Shown here one piece after another: positions 1-11,699 of a stretch of DNA of 64,000 nucleotides. How positions within the stretch are numbered: the stretch's first letter is position 1; every line of letters starts with the position of its first letter. Below the pieces are notes generated by a model. It worked only from the letters and a program-made list of their open reading frames with translations. It did not search any database and was not told the origin of the DNA. This stretch comes from Marisa cornuarietis (lineage: Eukaryota > Mollusca > Gastropoda > Architaenioglossa > Ampullariidae): the NCBI GenBank assembly GCA_004794655.1, contig SMMW01000126.1, forward strand, positions 523,085 to 587,084, read 5' to 3'. The position numbers were made by a program, and so were the translations under genes.

Positions 1-67
1 AGTAAAAGAATAAATGAATAAGATAAAGAAAAAAGTATGAATTTAATTTTCAAAGTTTTTGGCACAG

Positions 68-811
68 GCAAACACAGCACAAACACAGCTATTCTGGCTC
101 CAGTGGGTTGAGGCCGCGTTCCCTGATCTCGACTCTCGCGCATACTTCCTGCCTCCTGTCTACTTCAACCGCGTGCCGATGACATGTCAGTCGGTTGCTG
201 GTCAGGATGTTCTGGTCCTTCAGTCGGCACCTGGACAGGCCGGTCAATCCAGCCGACCAACCACGAGTCCATCCACTGCTGGACAGACTTCTATTCCTCA
301 GCCTCCTCGTGTTCAGGACAGTGATGTCAGAGACGACGCAACCATACAGAGGCTACTCGTCTGTCTGCAGGAAATGACTAAACAGAAGAGAGAAGTGTTG
401 GTTGGAATGAGTAATCTACAGTTTGGACAGTACCTGGGTGAACCTTGCTACTCTGCTGCAGCTGCCCAACTTCCACTACCCGACAACCTTCCTTCTGCTC
501 TGCCTCGGAACTGGAAACAGGGAGACTTTGATGTGCTGCTTATTCACCGAGATCATGGTCTTGTCGTCTGTGAGGTGAAGGCGTTTGGTGACAACACACA
601 GACACTGAATATGTCACAGCAGGATATAGACAACAACATTAGAAAGAAACTACAACAGGCCGTGTCACAGCTGGACAAGGCGGAGGCCATGTTGTCCCAC
701 CTGGTGTCCGACATCGCTCCCGGTCTGCGCATCACTAAGACCATCGCTTTCCCCAACCTCACGGCTCATCAAGTTCAACAGGCCATCTCCGGCGACACCC
801 AGCTAACTCAG
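68..811 (+). CDS. NERD-helicase copy 1, exon 1 (nuclease-like domain)
   Basis: This exon encodes about 248 residues and is phase 0 at both ends. The acceptor is the AG at 66-67 and the donor is a weaker GTTTAG at 812. A Pro/Ser/Thr-rich stretch (about 210-320) precedes a globular part. There GDFDVLLI, a short turn and LVVCEVKAFG form the D...ExK pattern of NERD / PD-(D/E)XK nucleases, with Asp near 530, Glu at 572-574 and Lys at 578-580. A helical stretch (KKLQQAVSQLDKAEAML) and ITKTIAFPNLT follow. The exon aligns over its length with 38712-39488 and partly with 56515-56816. NERD domains are known from bacterial, archaeal and plant proteins, often joined to helicases, which matches the exons downstream. 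The true start codon is not in this exon and may lie upstream of the window. The domain name rests on motif reading, not a profile search. Confidence 0.72.
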
Positions 812-813
812 GT

Positions 814-1700
814 TTAGTAGCATTCTGTCCTCTTTACATAAAACACCACCAGTAATAATAACTGCTTTTTAAAATTGACATCTGCTTTCTGTCGGTGGAA
901 GATAAGTGTTGGCTTGCGATGTTTTTAGATTTCGGTCAACATGTTTTGAGTAAGTCCGTCTGGGGACAACTGAGCAACATGTCTGAACCTCCAAACCCTC
1001 TGTGAAAATTAAGAATTTAAATAAATGACTTAGCTCTTAAGAAGTCTTGCACAAGTGTTTAAGAAGAAAACATGCTAGACTGAATTTTTGTGATGATTCA
1101 ATGTCGCATGTTTCTTTTGATTAAAGAGAAGGGGGGCATGTCTACAAGCTTGAAGAGTTCATGAGAGCGAAGGCCGCCATTTTATGTTACTCTGTACACG
1201 TCCCCAGCCTGCAAGAGATTCGGGATTTGTAAGGGACCCGTATGGGAGGATGGGTGAAAATGTGGGCTATGGGCTGTGGCGCTCATTTATGGCCATACAT
1301 CCCAACGGGCGTAACCGTTACGCGCTTTACACTGACCCGTATGTCGGACATTTCGCTCGCCGTGTGACCCCGCGCCCGCATTAGCTGACCAGCTGCAGGA
1401 TTGCGTACTCGCCTCCGGCTGGGATTCCACCGTCAACAACCAGCGCGTCATCGCGTCTCGCTACTCGCTCTTTTCCGACTGACAGTTACACGGCTTTGTC
1501 CATTACATCACATCACAGGAGCGCACCACACGTCTTGAAATATTAAGTGAGTTTAAAAGTTCAAGTTAAACTAAGCTCTAATATTATAGTATTAATTATT
1601 TACAAAAGTTGAGACTTGTTTATCTAGTGTAGTGCTTTGTTGTATTTGTTCAACTTTTAGTTTGTATAAACCAGTCCGATCGAGCTATCGCAGTGAGTTT
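814..1700 (+). other. Intron 1 start, no gene recognised
   Basis: This is the first part of the 8.6-kb intron 1 of copy 1. From 1180 to 1550 it is noticeably richer in G+C and CpG than its surroundings. A 66-residue open stretch there has no recognisable motif and no splice context. Nothing else in this stretch could be named. Confidence 0.4.
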
Positions 1701-1719
1701 ACAAATTAGTAAGAATTAA

Positions 1720-3410
1720 GTGTGCCCTCTTCTTTCTTCTTCTTATTCCTGTACGCTCCCAGTGGAGCATAGGGCCGCAACCACACCCCGCCAACGGACC
1801 CAGTTCTGGGCACTCCTTTCTAGTTGGGACCATGTCATGCCAGCTGTCTCTGCCTCTCTGTGAACTGATCTCCACGTCTCTCTGGGTCTCCCAACCCTGT
1901 GCCTCCCTTGTGGGTTCCAGCCCAGAGCTTGTCTTGTTAAGTTGTCGGCTGGCTTTCGTAAGGTGTGACCAATCCAGCCCCACTTCCGCTTCCTGATGTC
2001 GTGGCTGGCAGGTTTTTGATTGGTTCTCTCCCACAGGTCTGTATTGGAGATCTTATCAGGCCATCTGATGTTGAGGATGTGGCGCAGAGATCTGTTGACG
2101 AATGTCTGTATCTTGTTAGTAATGGCATTTGTCACCCGCCATGTCTCGGATCCATAAAGAAGTATTGCCTTTACATTTGTGTTAAAGATGCGGATTTTGG
2201 TGTGTAAAGATAGAGCTTTGGAGTTCCAGATAGGTCGTAGGGTGTGGAATGCAAGCCTGGCTTTGTTTGTTCGGCTTCTTACATCCTCATCTGAACCTCC
2301 ATCTTTGCTGCCAAGGTAGGTGAAACGGTCAGACTCTGTAATGCATTCCCCATGCAGTTGTAGTGGGGCTTCTTGCTTGTTGTTGACCCGCATTACTTCC
2401 GTCTTCTTGATGTTGATGGTCAGGCCCGTCATCGCTGCTTCTTCTGCGAGCCGAGTGAGCTTTGTTTGTGCGTGTTGTTGTTTGTGGGACAGCAGGCTGA
2501 TGTCGTCTGCAAAGTCGAGGTCTTCAAGTTGCCTGGCGAAGGTCCACTGAATGCCCGTGTTACTGTTAGAGGTTGTTCTTCTCATGATCCAGTCTAGGAC
2601 GACCAGGAAGATTGTTGGTGAGAGCATACAACCTTGCCTCACTCCAGTCCTCACTGCGAAGGGGTCAGTCAGCTTTCCGTTGTGGATCACCTGGCATTCT
2701 CATACAGGTGTTGGATGATGGCAATAAAGTTTGGTGGAAATCCGTAGTGCTGCATCAGTTTCCAGATGGTTTCCCTGTCTACGGAGTCAAAGGCTTTCTC
2801 AAAATCCACAAAGGTTATGTATAGTGGTGCCTGCCATTCAATGGACTGTTCAATAATATTTCGTAGTGTAGCGATTTGGTCTATGCATGATTTTCCCTAC
2901 CAAAAGCCTGCCTGTTCTTGCTCAGTCTCTTGTCTAGGGCATTTTTAGTCTCTCCAGGATGATTCTGGTAGGCACCTTGCTTGGAGTGGACAACAGCATA
3001 ATCCCACGCCAATTGCTGCATTGTGTCAGGTCGCCTTTTTGGGTAGCTTTACTAGGTAGCTAAGCTTCCAGTCTGCTGGAACTTGTTCCTGTTCCCAAAT
3101 TTTCTTCAGCAGTGGGTGTAACATCTCTGCTGCGGCTGTTGGATCTGCCTTTAGTGCTTCTGCAGGAATGCCATCTGGGACTGCCGCCTTGCCAGACTTC
3201 AAGGACTTGATGGCTTTGATGATTTCTGCCTTGGTTGGTGGGCTGTTGTTTACTTGAAGCTGTTCGGGGGCTGGGGGAATGTCCAAGGTGACGTCTCGGG
3301 AAACTCTGTATGCGACACTGTCAGTCAATCGTCGCTTTTCAGGCACTTGGCGTTGGGTGTAGTCGCGGCAGCTGACAGGACTGCCACTCTATCGTATTGT
3401 GGGCAATAGT
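1720..3410 (-). mobile_element. RTE-like LINE fragment, reverse transcriptase part
   Basis: Read on the minus strand from 3410 down, the order is an RT N-terminal segment (KSLKSGKAAVPDGIPAEALK), NWRGIMLLSTPSK near 3010, FVDFEKAFDSVDRE near 2790, VRQGCMLSPTIF near 2640, the catalytic box FADDISLL near 2515, and a C-terminal region with YGSETW and the Trp-rich segment QNWVRWRGVVAALC. The endonuclease is missing, so the copy is 5'-truncated. Frameshifts fall between 2690 and 3020, so it is dead. The 3' end sits on a short GAA-rich simple repeat at 1722-1745, as in RTE-type elements that end in microsatellites. Clade RTE is the best guess; a Nimb/I-type element is possible. Confidence 0.8.
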
Positions 3411-3697
3411 CAGCACGTCTATCCAGTCTTTGACCTTTGTAACCCATTTCTTCCTCTGATCACCGCGGATACGTCATATGTGTCACATGATCGAACTACT
3501 CCGGTTACAACAATACAATACAATACGACTTTATACCCAACGGCAATTCCAGATAGTGCTCGCACTAGCAGTAATACATACATGATATAAAATAGATAAT
3601 ACATATACATGATATAAGAGGAGATGATACAGACATATACACGATATAAAAAGATAATGTATACATGTTAAAATAATCTATTTCTCCCTCGCGCGCA

Positions 3698-3699
<2 letters not shown>

Positions 3700-3738
<39 letters not shown>
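3700..3738. repeat. (CA)n microsatellite
   Basis: An uninterrupted AC dinucleotide tract of about 38 bases, in intron 1 of copy 1 between two LINE fragments. Confidence 0.95.
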
Positions 3739-3740
<2 letters not shown>

Positions 3741-3779
3741 AAGCAGCAGTCTTGAGGGGAACCTGTACAGGTGACAACA

Positions 3780-4720
3780 GGGTCTGAGAGAAGACCATTA
3801 ACAGAAACTCTCTACTGTCTGTTTATTAAAAAGTTCAGAATCCAGAGAGTTAGTTAGAGGGAGAGATGGAAGTCTGAGACTAGACTCTCTGCTAAGAAGT
3901 GAGGTTGCACAGTGTTAAAAGCAGAAGAGAAATCAGCAAAGAGAAGCCTGGCATGAGCTTTAGGTTTCTCCAGATGTTTGTACAGTGTATTTAGTATAAA
4001 CAGCTTAGCATCATCGACACTTATTCCAGGTCTGTAGGCAAACTACAGCGGGTCAAGATGTTTATCAACAGCAGTCATAACCGCGCTTGTTACGATTTTC
4101 TCAAGTGATAATATGATGAGTGAGGTAAGAACCACTGGTCTGAAGTCGTTGGGTTGACTGGGCCTAGTAATGTTTGGGACAGGCACAATGTGCGAAAGTT
4201 TCCAGATATCAGGAATGTGACCAGAATCTACAGACAGCTGGAATGGAATAGATGTTGAAAAACTCCGCTAAGTTGTTCGGTGCAGTGATGGAGGGTGCGT
4301 CCGCAGATCCCGTCTGGATCCGGAGCCTTGTTAACATTTACTCGCCTCAAGAGATCTTTGACAGATGACTGGGCAATCAGCAACCCATGCTCAGGGACCA
4401 GAGACTGTTTTAGTGTGGAAACATTGATAGAGAAGTCGTGTTTCTCAAAGCGGGCATAATAAGAATTAAGCACGTTGGGAAGATCACACTCATCAACGCC
4501 TGCAAGTGCCACTTGAGATTATTAACCGAGGACATATTCTTAATACCATTCCATGCTGCCGTTAGGTCACCACTACTGAATTGTAGCTCAACTTTATCCT
4601 TGTACCTTATCTTAGCCTCCATAATGGCATCCCGCATCTCCCTGTCATGAGCAGTACCAGTGTAAAATACACACTTCCTGTTATTTATTACAGATTTCAG
4701 TTCCTTTGTCAAACCCCTCT
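3780..4720 (-). mobile_element. CR1/Rex1-like LINE fragment
   Basis: On the minus strand the reading runs from about 4712 (AKIRYKDKVELQFSSGD), through the RT entry segment RRVNVNKAPDPDGICGRTL near 4310, WKLSHIVPVPN near 4190, NDFRPVVLTS near 4140, to FADFSSAFNTVQP near 3920. The last is RT block A with its Asp residues. The YxDD box is not reached, so the 3' half is missing. Stops and frame changes interrupt it. The GPDGI..R.L..C..QL pattern is typical of CR1/L2/Rex1-group elements. Two other fragments in this window (16590-17158 and 52383-52865) look like the C-terminal part of the same kind of element. Confidence 0.78.
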
Positions 4721-5090
4721 ACTTTCCAACTAAAACAACAATTAGGTCTTATGGCTGAGGTTCATCTGATGGTTATCCTCTTGATGTAGGTCATGGGACG
4801 AGGTCGGCCTACATGGGCTCACGAAGATCGATCTCTTTAGGGAGGAGCGGCGCAAGGTTCATATATCTCCTACCAGTAGGGCATGGCGGGCTTAGCTCTC
4901 GTTTAGGGCACGCTGTCTTTTTCACTCATGGCATCTGTTAACAGGGCTGGCTACCTTGCCGTGATCAAGCGTTAGTTGCTGCATGCTCGGCGTAAAACGC
5001 CATCTCATCTCAGTGAGCATATTAAATGTCACATAACAAACTTTTGTTTAACCTCTCTGGGTGAGAAAATTTGTTAAATGGTTTGATACG

Positions 5091-5355
5091 GAAGCGGATG
5101 GCCGAGTGGTTAGAGCGCTGGCGTCCGAACCAAGATCGCGCTGGTTCAATTCCCGATAAGCGCAGCAAACTTCCCCCAGTCGACCCAGCTGATGGGAATG
5201 GGTACCTGACTCCATAGAGGGTTGGGGAAGGTAAGGCAGCGAGGGAGAGGAGATTGGCACCACCCTCATGTAAAAGCTGGCCCCGAGAAAAGTGGGGTCT
5301 CTAACACCTCACTCCCCATCGACCTGAAAAGGTTATGGGATGACCTTTACATTAA
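5091..5355 (+). mobile_element. tRNA-derived SINE, full-length copy
   Basis: The head resembles a tRNA, with an A-box-like TGGCCGAGTGG at 5099-5109 and a B-box-like GGTTCAATTCC at 5143-5153, the internal promoter of RNA polymerase III. A tRNA-unrelated body of about 190 bases follows and ends in GGTTATGGGATGACC. A second copy lies at 62761-63020, and 3' fragments lie near 6981, 17930 and 60000. The dispersed copies show it is a SINE and not a tRNA gene. Confidence 0.85.
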
Positions 5356-5559
5356 CCTTTACCTAACTATTAAATGTTTGAAAAAATGTTTTAAAAGGTT
5401 TTTAAAAGGTCGACAAAAAGTTGGAATTGAAACATTAATAACACATTACTTTGATGTGCATGATAAGCATTTGAAAAACATTTCCTGCGAATATTATTTG
5501 AATATTTCGCGAGAACCATTTGTAAACGATTATAAGATGTTTAAATGCTATCTGGGTGC

Positions 5560-6978
5560 ACCTGTGAATTAGACAAAATTGTGAACTTTCGGTTTTTGTT
5601 GTGTCTCACGTCATTCCGGGCAGAGTTCACCTTCTGTCCACCTGAACAGAAGGTGGGTATATAGACCGCCCGTAACCAGCCAGGGGGGCTGCTTTCTACC
5701 GTCTGTAGCGGATAAGAGTGTAGAGTGGGGATGGGGGTAGTAGGTTCGCACCTGTTGTTGAGTCTCTTGTATTTGAACAATTTTACTTGACGTTTTGTGT
5801 AATAAGCATTTGTCCGGAAAGGGACGTCCTGAACTGAAGCGATCTCGTGTTGTTTTTTTAGAAAGAGTGAACATGTCCGCGAGAAGTTCGTGACACCTTC
5901 ATTCGAGCTACCTGTCGTCGTGTGGTGTCGACGTGTGCGCTGTACTTGCGCCATAGATATCGCTGTGACTGTGACGTTGGTTGTCGCAGTGGTGCTGTTA
6001 CGGTGGCTGAGGGCTGTTGTAACTGCAACCAGTACTGCTGGAGGGGCTATTGTTGGGACTTGGAGACAGGCATCAGGGAAATTCTCTAACTGGTGCTCAA
6101 AGGAATACGCCGAGCTCACGGAACGTTGTAGTCAGAAAACTGGGGTTTTGACAGCTGGAGGTGGTGTGAGAAGAGACGACAAGACGGGTGATAGGTTCAC
6201 CACCATCTTACAAGCCGTACCAGAGGGGGGTCGTGTCCGATTATCTCCGAGGTGTAGGGACCGTTACAGCGATGCGGAACGACTTAACCAGTGCTGTGAT
6301 ATTTTGCTGCCGATATCTTTGTCGTCCTGACGACCGAAGACGTGAGGCAGACGCGTGGGCTTCATAGGACTAAACACCGAGGCAAACAGCAAGACTAAAG
6401 TAAGACTTTTCTAATTTTAACAGAAGATTAAGCGGGGGAAGGGGGCAAGTGTCCGCTCCTTCTAGAGTGGTTAGAATTTGAGTACTCGCTGGAAGTATTG
6501 CGGAGAACTCTGTGTGTGTGTGTGTGTGTGTGTGTTTAAACCTTCCACAGGTTGTGCTAGTGCATAGCGGTGTGCTGCCCTTTCTGACTCTGTTTTTTTT
6601 TTTTTTGGTTATGTGTGTGCTGGGTGCACATAGAGACATTTGTATTTCTTGCATATATTGTATTCCTTGTAAATCTTTTATATGTTGAGCTTGTGCAGCT
6701 TGTAAACATATTTGAGTAGGTATTATTTCCCGATAGTCAAGATCTGTTGTAAAAATAATTGTGACATTAGCTTAACTACCTTGCTGTAAGGATACTGTTT
6801 TATTGCTTTGTTTGGAGAATTTTCTTGTGTATTCTTTGCTTGTTTAACTCGACATTGAGTTTAATAATAATTACTCGTGTCTCTGGGAGGGACGCCCTAC
6901 AGTCTACACCAAAGTGATCTCTTTTTGTTAATCTTTTAGAAAGAAGACTTTTAGAATGTCAGCTGCTAGTGCGTGACA
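5560..6978 (+). mobile_element. LTR-like dispersed repeat, family B (copy B1)
   Basis: This copy is collinear with 26080-27518. Shared landmarks include GGTGGGTATAT near 5652, AACCTTCCACAGG near 6540, TGCTGGGTGCAC-like text near 6617, GACATTGAGTTTAATAA near 6850 and the terminal CGTGACAC at 6972. No open frame is conserved. The 5' end is truncated compared with B2. The ends of the family (TGTAGCG...GTGACA) suit a solo LTR, but no primer-binding site, polymerase or target duplication was found. Confidence 0.5.
6508..6534. repeat. (GT)n microsatellite
   Basis: A short TG dinucleotide run inside the family-B repeat; copy B2 lacks it at the matching place. Confidence 0.9.
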
Positions 6979-7060
6979 CCCCGAGAAAAGTGAGTCTCTG
7001 ACACCTCGCTTCACAATTACCTTAAAAATGGTTACAGGACGACCTTTACTGTTATTCTCA
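6979..7060 (+). mobile_element. SINE 3' fragment
   Basis: CCGAGAAAAGTGAGTCTC, then an ACACCTCGCTTC-like stretch and GGACGACCTTTA, match the last 80 bases of the SINE at 5091-5355. The tRNA-like head is absent. Confidence 0.65.
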
Positions 7061-7950
7061 TTTCAAGACATCCTGCTCAACTTGTCGGTTGCATGGTATC
7101 CTATGAGGTCAAGGATCAAAGCTTGAGTCATTTTATGTCAGACATAACAAAGCGATTACTTTGCTGCATGAAAATTACAGAAAATGTACCTGACATGTCA
7201 AATTACTCCTCACAATCAATATTTTGATGCTTTTCATGACAGTAAGCAGTTTGTGAAAAAGACAAACCGAACTCTTAAATTTAATTAAAATATCTAAGAG
7301 ATGTTGGTTCTGCATACTAGTTTATCCATATGTTCATATTGAATTGTTTTTGTGAAGTTATTATTAACTGCTGGCCAAGTTAAGTAAAAGAATTATCTTT
7401 GTAGTGGCACCGTATCTGTGCAAGTTTTTGTTTCCTCACTACTTTACTGACAGTCAAAGCGAGGTGTTTGTCTATAGGACTAGAGACAGAAATAAGTAGT
7501 GACTAGACACTATGCATACTCTGAGCATGCGCAGTGACAACACTTACATGTATCCTCTCTCTGCCCTGCATGCTTAAAGTGTCCACTCTGAAAATTAAAG
7601 TTGATTTGTTTTCTATTTTCTGTTATTAGAAGGTATTATTGCAATATTAAAAAAACCCAACATTTGTAATTGTATTCTAATTTTGTTCTAGGAAAAGATG
7701 TGTTAAACGGCTTGTAGCAATTATAAACTGGCTTACACATGTTTAAAAGCGGTTATAGTAGTAAGATTGAGAGGAGATGTTGACAAGCAAACAACAAAAC
7801 ATGGAATAAAATAATAACAACTAATTGTTCAACGGTTTGGATTTCAACAAACTGCTATCTCCAAAATAATTGAACAGATCGCAATAAATATGTCAACAGT
7901 TGAAACAATTAGTTGGTCTTCCTTTAACTCGCTTGCGTTCATTTTTCACC
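7061..7950 (+). other. AT-rich intron sequence, nothing recognised
   Basis: AT-rich sequence with no long open frame, no repeat signature that could be named and no splice-flanked exon. Confidence 0.4.
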
Positions 7951-7952
7951 TA

Positions 7953-8915
7953 TGGTAGACAATATAATTAACTGTCGCCGGGAGACACGACAAGTGGAGG
8001 GACACTATGTGTTGGGGAAGTGGAGGCTGAATGTTCCTAGAAAGGTGCGTTGTATAAGTGGATTTGTGTCTTGCATGTTTATATTAATTTGTTTTTTTTT
8101 TTGTAATTGTCAATAGGCGCAGTCTAGGGCCGGGAGTATGTGGCCATGAGTCTTTGGGCCTGGCTAATGCCAGGAAATAAATGGAGTGTTTTTACTCTGA
8201 AGAATTTATCCTGGAGTATTTGGATAGTTTTTACCCTGAACTATTTATCCTGTAGTATTTAGAGAGTTTTTACCCTGAACTATTTATCCTGTAGTATTTG
8301 GAGGAGTTTTACCCAGAACTATTTATCCTGCAGTATTTGGAGAGATTGTACTCTGAAGTATTTATCCTGTAGTATTTGGAGAGTTTGTACCCTGAAATAT
8401 TTATCCTGTAGTGTTTTGACCCAAGAAAGTTGCCATCGCCTGTCCCCAAAAGTCAACATCGAGGTGTTTTAACGTCTGTACTCCTAGTGAAGGCCTCAGT
8501 GATTTTTAAGATATTCGTGGAAATAATATATAATTTAGTTTCTTGGATTAGTGTAACATCAGACTGAAGTTAATGTAATTAGTAGTGTTGTGAAAAACAG
8601 TATCAAGTGTGAACGGTATAAAAGTGTCCTTGTGACGAACTATTAAACGCTAGTATTCTTCTGTTGACAATCAAAATGATAAAAAGAAACTTTCTATTGT
8701 AATAATTGAGTTGTTGAATAATGAGTAGCTTTTTGGATGTGCAGTAAGAATTAGTTTTTTTTTAACAATTTTATTAATTCCGGTACAACATTATTGTTAA
8801 TATAATTAAATGTACACAGGGCCAGCAAAGAGGCAGATTTAGTTTTATTGCTAACAACTAAAGAAGAAAACGAGCAAATGTCCAGGCGAGTACGTGAGTG
8901 TCAGTGTCTGTGACA
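7953..8915 (+). mobile_element. LTR-like dispersed repeat, family A (copy A1)
   Basis: It shares ATATAATTAACTGTCG, GAGACACGACAAGTGG, GTGCGTTGTAT and the terminal AAATGTCCAGGCG...TGTGACA with the copies at 23712-24669 and 61130-61976. The 5' end is truncated. A five-unit 39-bp tandem repeat has expanded inside this copy. No coding capacity. The TGTCACA...TGTGACA ends of the family fit a solo LTR. Confidence 0.55.
8185..8415. repeat. 39-bp minisatellite within repeat A1
   Basis: Five to six imperfect units of about 39 bases, each with TTTATCCTG(T)AGTATTTGG and TTTTACCCTGAA. The ATCCTG starts at 8247, 8286 and 8325 give the 39-base period. Confidence 0.85.
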
Positions 8916-8919
8916 GCCA

Positions 8920-9430
8920 TGTATTCACATTTCTTTCTATTTTCCACGGGAGCCGCCATTTTCACATGACATGTGCTGATGAGGGCGAATATTCGGTTTA
9001 AACAGTTTTATCGTCTTTAAACCAGTTTTAGAAAAAGTTCTGAATCTGTGCTGTTTAACGCTTTTGCAAAAATTCTATAAATTGCTTAAACTAATTAAAT
9101 TTAAGGTGACAAAGTCTTTGAAATAAGACATGTGTTGTACGACAAATACATGGGCTCTCAGTCATAAGATCATAGGTTTAACATATCTAGCCTTCTTGAG
9201 ATGTTCATTATTGTCCTCCTTACATGGCACAGAGCCTGGTCTACACGCAAGTATAAAGTTATTATTTTTTGAAAATATATCTATCCTGTTACCATACTGA
9301 GCTACAGACCCCTGTTTAAATTGCATGTAGTGTTTATGCTGAGGTCTTTCAGTGTACACATCATTACATCTGTCGGCTGAGAACATCTTTATATTTGGGT
9401 CGTTTACTGTTTACACCATGGGCTTCTCTT
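8920..9430 (+). other. End of intron 1, nothing recognised
   Basis: A short CpG-containing patch with GCCGCCATTTT at 8950 (a YY1-like motif) and then AT-rich sequence up to the exon 2 acceptor. No gene seen. Confidence 0.35.
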
Positions 9431-9434
9431 TCAG

Positions 9435-9640
9435 GATCTGCGTCGAAGGTTGGGAACAACAGGCCCCGCCGACATCACTGGCCTGTGCCTGTGCTCTGAT
9501 CAGTTGTCTGACCCCAAGACCCCGTGTGACGTCAGTAGTCACGTGCTGAGGGAACTCGGACACTGGTGGCAGCGACGTGTGGCTGGGGCTGGACCTGATA
9601 GTCACATGACACCTAACGTGTACAGGACTCTGGTGGCCAG
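9435..9640 (+). CDS. NERD-helicase copy 1, exon 2
   Basis: This 206-nt exon enters in phase 0 and leaves in phase 2. The acceptor is CTTTCAG at 9428-9434 and the donor GTAAGT at 9641. It encodes about 68 residues, with the invariant core GLCLCSDQLSDPKTP, then DVSSHVLRELGHWWQRRVAG and a basic end. The matching exons at 42096-42301 and (inverted) 48063-48268 have exactly the same length. I cannot assign the segment to a named domain. Its position between nuclease and P-loop suggests a linker or a helicase N-terminal subdomain. The two Cys and paired Trp are conserved in all copies. Confidence 0.82.
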
Positions 9641-9672
9641 GTAAGTGGTAGAAGTGTAGGTGATATGATAAT

Positions 9673-9741
9673 ACAGCGACGTGTGGCTGGGGCTGACAGT
9701 CAGAACACCACCTTGAACATCTACAAGAGTCTGGTAGTCAG
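9673..9741 (+). pseudogene. Partial tandem duplicate of exon 2 with its own donor site
   Basis: Thirty bases after exon 2 the text CAGCGACGTGTGGCTGGGGC recurs, followed by a diverged version of the exon's last codons and a new donor, GTGAGT, at 9742. The duplicated stretch reads QRRVAGADSQNTTLNIYKSL, so it would stay open if read. There is no acceptor of its own in front. It may be a dead duplication, or an alternative 3' end of exon 2. Confidence 0.6.
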
Positions 9742-9861
9742 GTGAGTCTTTGGGAGTAACAGCCATGTTAGCGCTTTTCAAAATTTTATAAAATGCTTCA
9801 GTGCTATCTGGGTAGATATTTTACTTCCTTTCATCACACACAATGTAAATGTCAGCCTGTC

Positions 9862-11694
9862 GTCAGGTGTTTTCCTATCTTTGTTAAAAAATGTGCTGGT
9901 GAGGCCACTTCTAAAGAAATCCACGCTTGATGTCAATGTGCTAAACAACTACCGTCCAGGTTCTAACTTGTCTTTTCTCTCTAAGATCATAGAGAAAATA
10001 GTTTTGACAAAGCTCTGGGCCTACTTACAAGAGCACCATCTTATCCCACAAGCTCAGTCGGCATATAGACCTTTCCACAGCACTGAGACCACTCTTATTA
10101 AAGTAACGACAGACTTATTATCTGCCCTTGACAGTGGTGATGTTTCTCCCTTAATTCTAGTGGACCTGTCTGCTGAATTAGACACAATAGACCACTCTCT
10201 GCTCCTTCATAGGCTTCACACCCTCTACGGGATTTCTGGACCTGCCCTCTCATGGTTCAACTCCTATCTCCCAGTCTGTGTTAGTTGACGGTCAGACATC
10301 TCGCCCTCCTCCAATTCTCTGTGGTGTTCCCCAAGGCTCAGTACTTGGCCCAGTTCTGTTCATCCTGTACACTAAACCACTTTCATCGTGCATCCGGTCT
10401 CACCAGGTTTCTCATCAATCCTATGCTGACGACACGCAGCTTTACTGTTCTACTCCACTGGCTGTCTTACTCTGCTATTAGCTCTATAGATGGTTGTATC
10501 AGCGATGTCAAGGACTGGACGGTAAAAAACAAGCTTTAACTAAATGATGATAAAACGGAAGCCCTCTTGTGCCATAGAAGAAGACATCAACCTCCACTCG
10601 TCAGTCTGCCCAATCACATCAAGGTGGGCGACAGCAACATCACCTTCACGTCATCCGTTAGGAATCTGGGATTTATTGTCACTGATGACATGACACTCGA
10701 TAGACATGTAGCAGCTGTCTGTCAGCCTGTCTATTATGATAAACATGTTGCAACTGTCTGTCAGTCTGCCTATTATGATAAACATGTTACAGCTGTCTGT
10801 CAGTCTGCCTATTATGATAAACATGTTACAGATGTCTGTCAGTCTGCCTATTATGATAAACATTACAGCTGTCTGTCAGTCTGCCTATTATCAGATCCGT
10901 AAGATCAGTACCATCCGTCATTTTCTCTCTACACGCGCTACCAACACTCTTGTCTGTGTTTTTGTTCTTTCTCGACTTGACTACTGCAACTCCTTGCTGG
11001 CAGGCTGCCCTTCATCCCTCATTCAGAGACTCCAGAGAGTACAGAACTCCGCTGCACGTCTGGTGCTTAGAGCCACGAAACGGGACCATGTCACTCCTCT
11101 CCTTCGTTTTCTACGCTGGCTACCCATCTGTTTTCACATCCAGTACAAAATGTCTGTGCTGTGTTTTAATTTCTTTGCAGGCTCCTGTCGTGATTATTTC
11201 TATGAACTTCCCTTCCCTTACATCCCGGCCCTAATTCTACGCTGTTCCTCTAATGACCGTATCCTAACTGTTCCTGTCACCAGAACAACAACATATGGTC
11301 ACAGGATTTTTGGCTACTGTGCAGCAAAACAAAGGAACTCTCTCCCTTTCCATATCCGCCACCTTCCTACAACTGATTGCTTTAAATCTGCACTGAAAAC
11401 ACACCTCTTCCTTGAGCATTACTCCTAACACAGTCCTCACAATGCTCGTCTTGCTGACCCCCCCCCCCCTCTGCTCTTGCTACCTGTGTACCCATCTTTC
11501 TCTGCAGAATCACTATATTCCATATTCTGTTACTTGCTGCCTTTTTGTGTTTTCCGTCTTTGTTTTGTTTGTCATCAGTATTGTCGTTTATTCTTCCGCC
11601 CCTTGTGTTCTATCCATTTAGTCCATGTCTCTTCCTCGTTTTAAGCGCTGAGCATGCTCTCTATGAGTGTGAATATGCGCTATACAAATCTTGA
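9862..11694 (+). mobile_element. L2-like LINE, 5'-truncated
   Basis: The reading order is LVRPLLKKSTLDVNVLNNYR (9897 on), [29 protein letters not shown] (block A, second Asp position retained), [16 protein letters not shown] at 10322, [10 protein letters not shown] at 10422, SVRNLGFIVTDDMTLDRHVA, and the C-terminal LQRVQNSAARLVLRATKRD and LKTHLFLEHYS. The 3' untranslated region ends in CGCTATACAAAT near 11680, the usual L2 tail. Frame breaks occur near 10270, near 10480 and inside the 39-bp repeat expansion, so the copy is not functional. It lies in intron 2 of copy 1. Confidence 0.9.
10708..10890. repeat. 39-bp tandem repeat inside the L2 reverse transcriptase frame
   Basis: Four to five near-identical 39-base units (GATAAACATGTTACAGCTGT and CTGTCAGTCTGCCTATTAT) expand the codons normally present once after DRHVAAVCQ. 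Thirty-nine bases is 13 codons, so the expansion kept the frame until the last unit, which lacks GT and shifts it. Confidence 0.9.
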
Positions 11695-11699
11695 GAGTT

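Noticed and set aside
5091..5170. A tRNA gene
   Set aside because: A- and B-box text is present, but the same head plus 190-base body recurs at 62761; the anticodon arm and acceptor stem do not pair convincingly. It is a SINE.
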